A stretch of 64,000 bases of DNA, taken from assembly GCA_965243335.1 (NCBI GenBank), contig OZ251545.1, forward strand, positions 4,836,001-4,900,000. Direction: 5' to 3'. The notes beneath the pieces are model-generated. The model searched no databases. It was not told where the DNA came from and was given only the letters and a program-made list of their open reading frames with translations. Numbering within the stretch: position 1 is the stretch's first letter; each line of letters opens with the position of its first letter. Source of the stretch: JAJDXW01 sp965243335 (GTDB lineage: Bacteria; Pseudomonadota; Gammaproteobacteria; HK1). Below, in pieces: positions 34,158 through 42,974 of the stretch. The position numbers and the translations under genes are program-made.

Positions 34158-34173
34158 GCCGTGCGCCCGACGC

Positions 34174-34217
34174 AGCAGGGTCCAGCCGACCCGGACCTCC
34201 CGCTCGGTCACGCCGCG
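34174..34217. repeat. 44-base copy of part of the ferredoxin-reductase gene
   Basis: This stretch matches 28848-28891 at 41 of 44 positions in the same orientation and encodes, on the minus strand, EREVRVGWTLL in place of EREVRAGWTLL. It could be a scar from a duplication or the last piece of a paralogous reductase gene. The surrounding bases up to 34400 show no gene. Confidence 0.6.
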
Positions 34218-34407
34218 CCACTTCCTCCCGGAGGCGGACGCGCTCGTAGCCCGGAGCCAGGGATCGTTTCATGCCGGCCGCCGCATGGGTGTGGATCTGA
34301 GCTCGTCGGGCGCGAAGGATGGGGCCGATCCTGAAGCGCTGGCGCCTCACCGACACTGGCCAGCCGTGACCTCGCCTGCCGTGCGCCGGTCGAGGCGGGC
34401 TATTCTG

Positions 34408-34451
34408 CAAGGAATATTTTGCCAAAAATTTCCTTGCCAAAATATTCCTTG
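34408..34451 (+). promoter_or_regulatory. AT-rich inverted repeat, possible operator of the ATPase pair
   Basis: CAAGGAATATTTT (34408-34420) and AAAATATTCCTTG (34439-34451) are perfect reverse complements separated by 18 bases, about three turns centre to centre. The segment is strikingly AT-rich in a GC-rich window and lies 50 bases before the first ATPase gene. It could bind a repressor dimer or include the promoter. Confidence 0.55.
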
Positions 34452-34499
34452 TTGTCTACCATGCCCCTCCGGTCAGGGCTCTCGCCGGAGGAGGATTGA

Positions 34500-35702
34500 G
34501 TGAAGAACGTCACCGGACTGCCGGTCATCGGCGAAGACCTCTACGGGAGGGCTCGTGAGCTGGCTGATCTCTGGGAGAAATTGGAGGAGGGCGAGCACGT
34601 CCTGATGCTTGCGCCCAGGAGGGTCGGCAAGACCAGCCTGATGCAGGAGCTCCAGCGCGCCCCCCGAGAACGCTGGACCGTCATCTACGTCGACGTCCAG
34701 GGCGGCGACGGACCGGCGGACTGCGTTGCGGCGATCCTCGCCGCACTGGCGGCCGACCCCCGGCATCGAAGCCGCTTCGAGGCGATGCCCTTCTCGAACG
34801 CCGTGAAGGGCGTTGTCCAGCGTCTCCAGGCCGTCAGCCTCGGTGTCGGCCCGCTCCGCGTCGAGCTGAAGGGCGCGATCGGCCGCGAGTGGGGTCATGC
34901 CGCCGACCAGCTCCAGGCGTACCTGACGACCTTGGCGGGCGCCGACGGCAGGCTTCTGGTCATCATGGATGAGCTGCCGTTCCTGGTCTCCCGGATGCTG
35001 CGGGCGGCGGATGGGCGGCATGAGGCCGAGCTGCTCCTGTCCCGGCTGCGGCAATGGCGCCAGGCCCCGGAGCTGCGTGGAAAGGTCCATACACTGGTCG
35101 GAGGATCGATCGGACTCGAAGGGGTCCTGCGGCGGGTCGGCCTCTCGGGCTTGATCAACGACCTCTCACCGTTCCAACTGGATTCCTGGGGCCGGCCGAC
35201 CGCCGCCGGATTCCTGAAGGAGCTGGGCGCCGGATACGACTTCCGTCTTGGGGACGAGTCCATCGCCCGGCTGCTGGATCTGTTGTGGGACCCCGTTCCG
35301 TACCACGTACAGCTCTTCTTCTCGACGCTTCGCAGCGCCTGCAAGTCCGATCCTTCCCGTGTTTCGCTTGAGACAATCAATCAGTGTTTCGAAGATCGGC
35401 TCGCCGGACCCCGCGGTACTGCCCATCTGGATCATTACGCGGATCGTCTCGGGGTTGCGTTCGACGAGCGAGAGCACAAGGTGGCGCGAGACATCCTGGG
35501 CCGGGTCTGCCGGCGGGAAGCCGGCGCAAGGCTAACGGACCTCGAGGACCTGCATCAGGAAAGCGGGGACACGTTCCGATCCGTGTTGCGCGACCTGGAG
35601 GCCGATGGGTACGTCGAGCGTAATGGCCGCAGGCTCCAATTCCGTTCGAACCTGCTGCGCGGATGGTGGCGCAGGCGCCATGCAAGGGGGGAAACGCCAT
35701 GA
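34500..35702 (+). CDS. STAND-like AAA ATPase, first of a pair
   Basis: A 400-residue ATPase. It opens with PVIGEDLYGRARELADLWEKL, then Walker A APRRVGKTS at 38-46 and Walker B RLLVIMDELPF from 151, a pattern of the archaeal-type/STAND ATPases. The last 90 residues contain a winged-helix-like segment (LTDLEDLHQESGDTFRSVLRDLEADGYVERNG). The GTG at 34500 has a strong GGAGGAGG site. Its stop overlaps the ATG of the second ATPase gene, so the two proteins are probably made in equal amounts and work together. Proteins of this class often act as switches in defence or regulation; no effector domain is visible. Confidence 0.8.
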   Translation: MKNVTGLPVIGEDLYGRARELADLWEKLEEGEHVLMLAPRRVGKTSLMQELQRAPRERWTVIYVDVQGGDGPADCVAAILAALAADPRHRSRFEAMPFSNAVKGVVQRLQAVSLGVGPLRVELKGAIGREWGHAADQLQAYLTTLAGADGRLLVIMDELPFLVSRMLRAADGRHEAELLLSRLRQWRQAPELRGKVHTLVGGSIGLEGVLRRVGLSGLINDLSPFQLDSWGRPTAAGFLKELGAGYDFRLGDESIARLLDLLWDPVPYHVQLFFSTLRSACKSDPSRVSLETINQCFEDRLAGPRGTAHLDHYADRLGVAFDEREHKVARDILGRVCRREAGARLTDLEDLHQESGDTFRSVLRDLEADGYVERNGRRLQFRSNLLRGWWRRRHARGETP

Positions 35703-38422
35703 TCCGCCGGCGGCTCTACAATCCGGCCCAGTTGACTCCCGACGAGCTGAAGGCGTCGTTCGTCGGACGCGGGGAAGACCTTGCGGAAATGCTCCGCCTG
35801 CTCCAGGAACAGACCCCCGGACGACCGTGCCAGCACCTGATGCTCATCGGCCCGCGCGGAATGGGAAAAACCACCCTCGGGCTGCGTTTCCTGCACGCGC
35901 TCGGGGAGAACCCCGCCCTTGACTCGGATTGGCAGCCCGTCGCGTTCTACGAGGAGAGCTACCGGATCGTCGGCCTGGCGGACTTCTGGCTGGCCGCCCT
36001 GTTCCATCTGAGCCGGGCCACCGGAGCCCCCCAATGGGCGGACCGGGCCGAAGCGCTGGCGGAGGACGAGGGAGACCCGGATCGGCTCGCGGCATATGCG
36101 CTCGCCGCGCTCACGGACTTCTGCCACACGACCGGGAAGCGGCTGATCCTGTTCGTCGAGAACCTGGACGCGATCTTCGATCAGTTCCAGAACGAGCGCG
36201 AGGTGCACCAACTGCGCGCCACCCTGATCGAACGCCCGGAGCTCCTGCTGCTCGGGTCCGCCAACGCGGTGTTCGAAGCCATCCGCGGCCACGGCCAGCC
36301 GTTCTACGAGTTCTTTCGGCTCATCATGCTCGAAGGTCTCGGGCCGGCGGACAGCCGCCGGATTCTCGAGGCGCTCGCGGAAGGTGAAGAAAGGCCGGAC
36401 GTCCCGGAAGCCCTGGACCGCGACCGAGGGCGTCTTGAGGCCATCCGCCGGCTGACCGGCGGCAACCCGCGGCTGCTGGTGCTCGCCTGTCGGATGCTGA
36501 TCGAATCACCGCTCGGATCCGCCTTCGAGGATCTGGAGCGTCTCATCGACGAACAGACGCCCTATTTCAAGGCTCGGATCGAGGAATTGCCGGTCCAGGC
36601 CCGCAAGGTCTTCGACTGTCTCGCGGAAGGCTGGAGGCCGATGCTGGCGAAGGAGATGGCCGGCGCCGCGAAGCTGACCTCCTCGCACGTCAGCGCCCAG
36701 CTCAAGCAACTCGTGGAGAAGGGCTATGCCAGAGAGGTCCGGCTGCCGGGCGCGAAACGGATCCGATACGAGGTCGGCGACAGGTTCTACAACATCTACT
36801 ACCTGCTGCGTTTCTCGCGCGCGGGCCGCGATCGTCTGGAACGGCTCGTCTTCTTCCTGCACGACCTCTTCGGTTCGGCCGGGATGCGGACGATGTACCC
36901 GAAGATACTGGCGACCCTGCGCGGAGACGGGGTGGAGGTGGGAGATCTGTCCGGGTGGCTCGGGGCCCTCACTCCCCACGTGGTTCGCGACCAGGAGTTC
37001 GGAGGACGCAACGCTTGGCTGCGCGATGCGCTCGATCTCGTGGTGGACCGCATCGGCCCGGATGCGCCCGTCGTCGAGGAGATACAGGAGGCTTCGTCCA
37101 GGCTGGACGGGGAGGATCGAGACCGCTACGAAGAATGGATGGAGCGTGCTTCCAAGCTGAAGGCAGCCGAACGTTTCCAGGACGCGGAAGCCGCATACCG
37201 AAGAGCTTTGGAGATACGTGAGAGTCCCCATGCCTGGATGGAGCTCGGGAACGTGCTGGGCCTGGATGGGCGGGTCGAAGAGGCGATTGCCTCTCTGGAT
37301 CACGTGTTGAACCTGGTATCTGTACGTCCGAATGACCCGGCGAAATCGCGCGCGATGGCCGCTCTGCTTCTGGTGAAAAAAGGTGAATTTCTTGAAGAAC
37401 TGGAGCGACACGAGGAGGCCTGCGCCGCGTTCGTCAAGCTGTCAGAGTACATCCAACCGGAGGATGCGACGGAGCTGCGCGCCCTTGGAGCCGTAGCTTT
37501 CGGATTGTGCGGGGTTCTCCTCTACATGCTGGAACGTCACGAAGAAGCGATCGCCGCGTGGCAGCGGGCCTTGGAGTACGTGCGCCCGAACGATCCCGCA
37601 AACTTGCGCAGCGATGCCGCGCGCACGCTCAAAATCAAGGGCCACGTACTGGAGGAGCTTGGGCGGTACGAAGAGGCCATGACTGCCTGGGAGCGGACCA
37701 TTGAATACGTTGGCCCGGAGAATTCGCCGGAGCTGCGTCACTTGGCCGCGAAGGCGTTGGGGGCCAAGGGGAACACCCTTTCGAAGCTGGAACGTCACGA
37801 TGAATCGATCGCCGCATGGCGACGGGCCGCAGAGTACGTCCATCCGGATGATCCGGCGGAGATACGCCAGTTGGTCGTCCTTATGCTGACCGCGGGAAGC
37901 CGCCTGCTGAACCTGCACGGCAAGTATGGAGAAGCGGAAGCCGCCTGCCGCAAGGCGGTGGACCTCGAGCCCGAGCATGGTGAGTCCTGGTCCGTGCTGG
38001 CGGAGGCCATCCTCTTCCAGGAGGACGATGCGCGTCTGCCGGAGGCCGAAGCGTGCGCCCGCCGGGCGGCGGAGCTTGCGCCTGAGAACCCGAATGCCTT
38101 TCGCACGCTCTCCGTCGTCCTGGCTCGGCGCAGGCAATGGGTGGAGTCACTGGACCGGCTCGAACATGCCCTGGGCATCGGCGGCAGCGATTTCCAGGAA
38201 CAGGAATGGGCCGGCTTGACGGAATCGCTGATCCCGGCCGTCGCCGCCGGCCACGGGCTGCGGGTGAAGCAGATGATGGAGGCCGCCGGGCTGGTCGATC
38301 CGATGGAGCCCCTCTGGCACGCGGTCCGGGCGGAGCTGGGCGAAGAGCTCGAACCCCTGCCCGCGGAGATCATGGAGACCGTGGCGGACCTCCGGCTGGA
38401 GTTCGCGCGGTATCGGTCATGA
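35699..38422 (+). CDS. STAND-like ATPase with winged helix and TPR repeats
   Basis: A 907-residue protein. The ATPase domain has FVGRGEDLAEML, Walker A GPRGMGKTT (51-59) and Walker B LILFVENLDAIFD (149-161). A winged helix follows (LAKEMAGAAKLTSSHVSAQLKQLVEKGYA). From about residue 470 to 850 the chain is made of TPR-like helical pairs, with repeated units such as LERHEEAIAAWQRALEYVRPNDP, LGRYEEAMTAWERTIEYV and LERHDESIAAWRRAAEYV. This sensor-like layout (NTPase, then repeats) resembles STAND proteins. The ATG overlaps the first ATPase stop and has AAGGGGGG upstream. The trigger and output are unknown. Confidence 0.82.
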   Translation: MIRRRLYNPAQLTPDELKASFVGRGEDLAEMLRLLQEQTPGRPCQHLMLIGPRGMGKTTLGLRFLHALGENPALDSDWQPVAFYEESYRIVGLADFWLAALFHLSRATGAPQWADRAEALAEDEGDPDRLAAYALAALTDFCHTTGKRLILFVENLDAIFDQFQNEREVHQLRATLIERPELLLLGSANAVFEAIRGHGQPFYEFFRLIMLEGLGPADSRRILEALAEGEERPDVPEALDRDRGRLEAIRRLTGGNPRLLVLACRMLIESPLGSAFEDLERLIDEQTPYFKARIEELPVQARKVFDCLAEGWRPMLAKEMAGAAKLTSSHVSAQLKQLVEKGYAREVRLPGAKRIRYEVGDRFYNIYYLLRFSRAGRDRLERLVFFLHDLFGSAGMRTMYPKILATLRGDGVEVGDLSGWLGALTPHVVRDQEFGGRNAWLRDALDLVVDRIGPDAPVVEEIQEASSRLDGEDRDRYEEWMERASKLKAAERFQDAEAAYRRALEIRESPHAWMELGNVLGLDGRVEEAIASLDHVLNLVSVRPNDPAKSRAMAALLLVKKGEFLEELERHEEACAAFVKLSEYIQPEDATELRALGAVAFGLCGVLLYMLERHEEAIAAWQRALEYVRPNDPANLRSDAARTLKIKGHVLEELGRYEEAMTAWERTIEYVGPENSPELRHLAAKALGAKGNTLSKLERHDESIAAWRRAAEYVHPDDPAEIRQLVVLMLTAGSRLLNLHGKYGEAEAACRKAVDLEPEHGESWSVLAEAILFQEDDARLPEAEACARRAAELAPENPNAFRTLSVVLARRRQWVESLDRLEHALGIGGSDFQEQEWAGLTESLIPAVAAGHGLRVKQMMEAAGLVDPMEPLWHAVRAELGEELEPLPAEIMETVADLRLEFARYRS

Positions 38423-39012
38423 ATCCTCTTTCGCGGAAATGACGGGCTGGACAAGACGATTCATCCGAGAGCTTTGTACGTAACCAGGTTCCGGTTTGCC
38501 GGAGCGGGATTCGCCCAAGATGGGGTGGGGGGAGGCCGGGTGAACCGGACGGGACGTTCCGGCCCCGGTGGAAGCTGGGGAAGGGTGACCTCCGGGCCTT
38601 GGATGCTGTGCGGCCTTCCGCGGCAGGACCGAGACTTCCGGGCTCACCTTCGCAGGGGGTGTCGGCTCACGCTGCGGCATCGGCCGGGGCGCACCGCCGG
38701 ATGATGATGGAGTGCCGGGAACGCTCGGGGAGCGCGCCGAAGCAGGGCCGGGGCGGAAGCGGGCGCACCGCCCGGTCCGGCGGTCGGCTCCGGGCCGCGC
38801 GGGCGGTCGGCGGTTCGGTCGCGGCGCCAAGCCCCTCGTTCGTTCTCGCTTGGGGCATCGCCGGATGATAGAGTGCCGAGACCGACTGGGCGGCTGCTGG
38901 CCGGACCCGGACCCGGGGCAGAAGCGAGCGCCCCTCGCCGTCCGGCGGCTGGCGCCGGCCCCGGGGGCGCCCGAGACGGCAAGACGACAGCGCGGAACAG
39001 GAGGAATTCATC
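38423..39012. other. Spacer with a solo repeat end and an imperfect duplication
   Basis: About 590 bases. At 38471-38498 lies a sequence matching the ends of the small element in the NYN gene. Further on, CGCCGGATGAT(GAT)...GAGTGCCG occurs twice, at about 38695-38717 and 38857-38879, marking an imperfect duplication of some 160 bases upstream of the next gene. No gene is supported. Confidence 0.55.
38471..38498 (+). repeat. Solo end of the TTTGTACGTAA repeat family
   Basis: TTTGTACGTAACCAGG followed by TTCCGGTTTG. It matches the terminal repeat of the element at 42424-42622 and one arm of the palindrome at 53449-53495. Here no partner repeat is found nearby. Confidence 0.55.
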
Positions 39013-40101
39013 GTGGACTTCGGTCTTTTCACCATGCCGTCCCACCCGCCCGAGCGCGACCTTCGGGAAGGGCACGAGTGGGACCTCCAGACCCTGCGCT
39101 GGGCGGACGAGTACGGCTTCACGGAAGCCTGGATCGGGGAGCACCACACCGCCCCCTGGGAGCCGCACCCGTCGCCGGACCTGCTGGTCGCGCAGTCCCT
39201 CAAGGAGACGAAGAACATCCGGCTCGGGCCGGGCGGCTTCCTCCTCCCCTACCACCACCCGGCGGAGCTCGCGAACCGGGTCGCCATGCTCGATCACCTG
39301 GCCCAGGGCCGGCTCAACTTCGGGGTCGCGGCGAGCGGGCTGCCGAGCGACTGGGCGATGTTCAACGTGGACGGCATGTCGGGGCAGAACCGGGAGATGA
39401 CCCGCGAGGCCCTCGACATCATCCTTCGCCTGTGGACGGACCCCGAGCCCTTCGACCACAAGGGCAAGTACTGGAGCGTGAGCAAGACGGACGTCATGTT
39501 CGACTCCCTCCGGCCCCACCTGAAGCCCCTCCAGGACCCCCACCCGCCGATCGGCGTGGCGGGGCTCAGCAAGAACTCCGACACCCTCAAGATGGCCGGC
39601 GAGCACGGCTTCATCCCGATGAGCCTCAACCTCAACCCCGCCTACGTCGGCTCGCACTGGGAGGCGGTCGAAGAGGGGGCGGCCAAGGCCGGGCGGACCG
39701 CCCACCGCGGCGAATGGCGGCTGGTGCGGGAGATCCTGGTCGCGGAGACCGACGAGGAGGCGATGCGGTTCTCCGCCGGGAACATGATGGGCCGGATGAT
39801 GGGGGAGTACTTCCTGCCGCTCCTCGCCAACTTCGGGTTCACCGACTTCCTGAAGCACGACCCGGACGTGCCGGACACCGACGTGACCCCCGAGTACTGC
39901 GCCCGCCGCAACTGGGTGATCGGCTCGCCGGACACGGTGGTCGAGAAGCTGGAGGCGGTCTACGACGAGGTCGGCGGGTTCGGCGCCCTGCTCGTCTTCT
40001 GCTTCGACTACGCCCACGCGCCGGAGATCTGGCGGAATTCCTTCCGGCTGCTGATGGAGGAGGTCGCCCCGCGGGTCGCCCACCTGAAGCCGAAGGCGTA
40101 G
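39013..40101 (+). CDS. LLM-class flavin-dependent oxidoreductase (luciferase-like)
   Basis: A 362-residue bacterial-luciferase-like TIM barrel using FMNH2 or F420-type cofactor. The start MDFGLFTMPSHPPER, the segments EAWIGEHHTAPWEPHPSPDLL and RLGPGGFLLPYHHPAELANRVAMLDHLAQGRLNFGVA, and the C-terminal GSPDTVVEKL are typical. Such enzymes are monooxygenases, often for alkanesulfonates, long-chain alkanes or antibiotics, and need a separate flavin reductase; the flavin reductase-like gene at 6.5 kb is far away. The GTG at 39013 has AGGAGG eight bases ahead. It sits between accessory ATPase genes but its GC content resembles the metabolic core. Confidence 0.9.
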   Translation: MDFGLFTMPSHPPERDLREGHEWDLQTLRWADEYGFTEAWIGEHHTAPWEPHPSPDLLVAQSLKETKNIRLGPGGFLLPYHHPAELANRVAMLDHLAQGRLNFGVAASGLPSDWAMFNVDGMSGQNREMTREALDIILRLWTDPEPFDHKGKYWSVSKTDVMFDSLRPHLKPLQDPHPPIGVAGLSKNSDTLKMAGEHGFIPMSLNLNPAYVGSHWEAVEEGAAKAGRTAHRGEWRLVREILVAETDEEAMRFSAGNMMGRMMGEYFLPLLANFGFTDFLKHDPDVPDTDVTPEYCARRNWVIGSPDTVVEKLEAVYDEVGGFGALLVFCFDYAHAPEIWRNSFRLLMEEVAPRVAHLKPKA

Positions 40102-40477
40102 GCGGGGGCGGGCCGTGGGCGGCCCGCTCCCGCAGCATCCCGCGCCGTCGGCAGATGCGCGGGTTCCGCAACCCCTCGCGCCGGGCTTCGGCCGCACTTC
40201 CGACGCGAAGCCGGCGCACCGCCCCCCTCCCGCCCCGGGCCCCTTCTCCTTCCCCGGTGACGGAGGACGGGCGGCCACGCTTCTCCTTCGCAGCCCAGCC
40301 GCCCCCCTTCGAACCGACCCGCCCTGACCTGGGCGGGTATCGCGCATCTCTACTTCGACTACACCCCGCTGTCGCCCGAGGCCGCGGGCCGGGAGCGAGC
40401 CGGCGCTCGATGAAAACATACCCATAAAAACATAATCACATCTTGATTTGATGGGTGTGTTTGGCTACTCTCCGGCC
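40102..40477. other. Spacer before the DUF4143 ATPase
   Basis: The first 270 bases are GC-rich and hold a possible short coding scrap (GIAHLYFDYTPLSPEAAG near 40330-40390) without a start. The last 65 bases are AT-rich and carry the palindrome described separately. No gene is supported. Confidence 0.5.
40413..40462 (+). promoter_or_regulatory. Inverted repeat overlapping the DUF4143 ATPase start region
   Basis: AAAACATACCCAT (40413-40425) and ATGGGTGTGTTT (40451-40462) are near-perfect reverse complements separated by 25 bases of AT-rich DNA. The position just before the ATPase start suggests an operator around the promoter. Confidence 0.5.
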
Positions 40478-41881
40478 ATGCGCCGCCATCAACTACACAC
40501 CTTGGGGGATTGGCTGCGCAGCCCCCGGCGCAAGCCGCTGGTCATTCGCGGCGCGCGTCAGGTGGGCAAGTCCACCCTGGTCGAGCTGTTCTGCGAGGCT
40601 GCCGGCAGGGACCTCGTGGCCGTCAACCTGGAGCGGCATCCCGACCTCGCCGAAGCGTTCGACCGGGTCGGCGCCGACCCGGGCGCGCTGATCCACCTGA
40701 TCGAGGCGGTGGCGGACGCGCCGCTGTCCGCCCGCGGCGTGCTGTTCCTCGACGAGATCCAGGCCGCCCCCCGCGCCCTCGCTTCGCTCCGCTACTTCCT
40801 GGAGGACATGCCGGACCGCCCCGTGGTCGCGGCGGGCTCCCTGATGGAGTTCACCTTGGCCGGGTCCGCCTTCCCCATGCCGGTGGGACGGGTGGAGTAC
40901 CTGCACATGGGGCCGATGACGTTCACCGAATTTCTGAGGGGCGTCGGCAAGGACCGTCTCGCCGATGAGATCGAAGGGTTCGAGTGGCCGTCCGGCGACG
41001 GAGCGCCCGGACCCGATCCCCTGATCCACCGCCGGCTGCTCGAATCCCTGCGCCTCTACCAGTTCGTCGGCGGGATGCCGGAGGCGGTCAGGGCGTACGC
41101 CGAGTCCGCCAGCCTGCGCGCCGTCGGCGCCGTCCACGCCGGCATCATCGAGACGTACCGCGACGATTTCCCCAGGTACGCGGCCCGCCGCGACCTTACC
41201 CGGATGCTGCGCGTGTTCAACTTCGCCGCGCGCCAAGCAGGCCGCAAGGTGAAGTACAGCAACGTCTCGCCCGACGAGCAGAGCGCCACGATCCGCCGGG
41301 ACGTCGAGCTTCTGGCGATGGCCCGGGTGATCGCCAGGGTGACCCACAGCCATTGCTCCGGCCTGCCGCTCCAGGCCGATACGAAGGACAACGTCTTCAA
41401 GCTGATCTTTCTCGACGTCGGCCTGATGAACGCCATCTGCGGTCTCGGCTGGGAGGTCATGGCGTCGCGGTCCGACGCCGATCTCGTCAACACGGGCGCG
41501 GGCGCCGAGCAGTTTATCGGCCAGCACCTGCAATACCTTCTCGCCAAACGACCGAACCGCGAGCTCACGTACTGGCTCCGCGAGGGCCGGTCGAGCAACG
41601 CGGAGGCGGACTACGTGGCGGAGTTCGGCGGCCACGTCGTGCCCATCGAGGTGAAGGCCGGCCGCGCCGGCGCCTTGAAGTCCCTGCACCAGTTCGTGGC
41701 CGAGAAGCGCGTGCGCCTGGCCGTGCGTTTCGACGCCAACCCCCCGTCGCTGCAAACGGTGGACACCGTGATCCGACGCCGCAGCGGTACCGAGCGGGTA
41801 CGGTATCCGCTGCTGTCGCTGCCGCTGTATCTGGTCGAGCGCCTGCCGCGGATACTCCACGGGCTGACGGTGGCGTCGTGA
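40478..41881 (+). CDS. AAA_14 / DUF4143 ATPase
   Basis: A 467-residue protein with an N-terminal P-loop ATPase (Walker A GARQVGKST at 25-33, Walker B VLFLDEIQAAP from 88) and a C-terminal DUF4143 domain that includes a nuclease-like core: LTYWLREGRSSNAEADYVAEFGGHVVPIEVKAG, where the Asp and the E-x-K fit a PD-(D/E)xK fold. Function is unknown for the family; it is frequent in accessory DNA and may act on nucleic acid. I chose ATG 40478 because the family begins with similar RRxLxxLxxWL sequences; ATG 40451 and TTG 40448 are alternatives that overlap the palindrome. Confidence 0.85.
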   Translation: MRRHQLHTLGDWLRSPRRKPLVIRGARQVGKSTLVELFCEAAGRDLVAVNLERHPDLAEAFDRVGADPGALIHLIEAVADAPLSARGVLFLDEIQAAPRALASLRYFLEDMPDRPVVAAGSLMEFTLAGSAFPMPVGRVEYLHMGPMTFTEFLRGVGKDRLADEIEGFEWPSGDGAPGPDPLIHRRLLESLRLYQFVGGMPEAVRAYAESASLRAVGAVHAGIIETYRDDFPRYAARRDLTRMLRVFNFAARQAGRKVKYSNVSPDEQSATIRRDVELLAMARVIARVTHSHCSGLPLQADTKDNVFKLIFLDVGLMNAICGLGWEVMASRSDADLVNTGAGAEQFIGQHLQYLLAKRPNRELTYWLREGRSSNAEADYVAEFGGHVVPIEVKAGRAGALKSLHQFVAEKRVRLAVRFDANPPSLQTVDTVIRRRSGTERVRYPLLSLPLYLVERLPRILHGLTVAS

Positions 41882-42312
41882 CCTCCGACGCCGCGCGGCC
41901 CGAACGCCGCGGCGCCGGGCCGAGCGCAGCTTCCCCTGCCCTTGGAGCGCCCGCGGCACCGGAGACGTGCTCCAAGCGCGGGCGCGCAATTCCGCTCCCA
42001 GCACGCGGACGCCGATCCCTTCCACGCTCTCCGGGACCGGGCAGCGATCCTGGGAACGTGGGCGGGACGCCCGCGTTCCCAGGACGCGCCTGCGAGAGGC
42101 GTGCCGGCGCGAAAACCCCACAGCGCACACGCCTCAACGAGGCTCGTGTAGCGTAGCGTTTGACGTCCGGCAGGCGATGGCGTAGAGTCGCGCCGTGCGC
42201 CCTTTGGCAGTACGACCCGCTCCCGGACTGGAACTCCAAGCCGGCGATCATGAGCAGGTCCGATCCCTTGGGGCTCTTTTCATGTCGGCTCCTTGCCGAC
42301 GCGAGCACTCCG
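41882..42312. other. Spacer with intergenic repeat copy 1
   Basis: It holds one copy of the dispersed bipartite repeat (42051-42135) and the leader of the NYN-domain gene. No gene is supported. Confidence 0.55.
42051..42135. repeat. Bipartite intergenic repeat, copy 1
   Basis: A near-perfect 14-bp inverted repeat (TGGGAACGTGGGCG and CGCCCGCGTTCCCA) followed by AAAACCCCACAGCGCACACG. The same two-part layout recurs at 44.9, 55.2 and 61.0 kb, with partial copies at 56.4 and 58.7 kb. Confidence 0.7.
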
Positions 42313-42895
42313 CATGATCAAGGCAGCGATCCTCATCGATGGAGGATATTTCCTGAAGCGGCTCCCGGTTGTACGGCGCGACGTTGACGCTGCTGATCCT
42401 GACGCCGCGGCGGGGTCGATCGACAAACCGGTTCCTGACTACGTATAAAGATCGGGTGAATGATTTTTCAATCCGTCATTCCCGCGAAAGCGGGAATCCA
42501 GAGATTTCGATTGAGTGGATTCCCGCTTTCGCGGGAATGACGGATTTCCGCGGGCCTGTGCCCGGGTTTCCATCGACCCGTGATCGCAAGCTGATCTTTG
42601 TACGGGATCAAGAACTGGTTTGGAGCCACCTGGATCAACTGAACGAGGTCTACCGAGTCGGGGACGTCTTCCAGTTACTGTGCCGCGCTTTCTACTACGA
42701 CGCCCGGCCTTACGACCGGAAGGCGCATACAGCAGTCGCCAAGCGTCCGATCGACTACGCCCGGTCACCACAGGCAACTTCCCGGAACAGGCTGTTCGAT
42801 GCGTCGCGCCGGCGTCCCAATCTGGCGGTGCGTCTGGGCGAGGTCCGCCGCGAGAGCCACCGTTCCTGGATATCGAAGGCAGAACCCCATTCGAA
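42313..42895 (+). pseudogene. NYN-domain (LabA/DUF88-like) gene interrupted by a small element
   Basis: The first part, from ATG 42313, reads MIKAAILIDGGYFLKRLPVV, the start of a NYN-domain (PIN-like ribonuclease fold) protein, and stops after about 45 codons inside the inserted element. After the element, in another frame, come SHLDQLNEVYRV, QLLCRAFYYDARPYDRKAH, KRPIDYARSP and VAVRLGEV-like sequence (NLAVRLGEVRRESHRSWISK), the rest of the same domain. The sequence departs from the family again near 42895, so the C-terminus is also lost. The gene is inactive as it stands. NYN proteins are thought to cut RNA. Confidence 0.78.
42424..42622. mobile_element. Small MITE-like element (199 bp) with nested inverted repeats
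   Basis: Outer imperfect 30-base terminal inverted repeats (42424-42453 and 42593-42622, about 24 of 30 matching) enclose a perfect 28-base inverted repeat (42473-42500 and 42516-42543) built on TCATTCCCGCGAAAGCGGGA. The inner hairpin resembles a widespread proteobacterial intergenic repeat. The element has no coding capacity and breaks the NYN-domain gene. No clear target-site duplication was found. Confidence 0.65.
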
Positions 42896-42951
42896 CACGC
42901 ACGTCTACGCCGTTTCGACAGCGAGGGACGAGGCCCGGCGCTCGTCCCCAT

Positions 42952-42974
42952 GCCGCGCGCGCGGGGTCAGCCCC
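42952..42974 (+). repeat. Direct repeat at the left border of the prophage remnant
   Basis: GCCGCGCGCGCGGGGTCAGC followed by CCC. The same sequence, minus two bases, occurs at 43784-43803. The two copies bracket all recognisable phage-like coding sequence. Confidence 0.6.

Larger units (their letters stand above)
33925..34499. other. Decayed spacer between the R-M operon and the ATPase pair
   Basis: It contains the helicase tail remnant, the 44-base reductase fragment and, from 34400, an AT-rich promoter-like segment with a 13-bp inverted repeat. No intact gene is present. The mixture of fragments points to repeated rearrangement at this place. Confidence 0.6.

Noticed and set aside
42473..42543. 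The perfect 28-bp hairpin as a transcription terminator
   Set aside because: It sits inside a gene remnant, has no T-run and is enclosed by a further pair of inverted repeats, so an inserted element explains it better.
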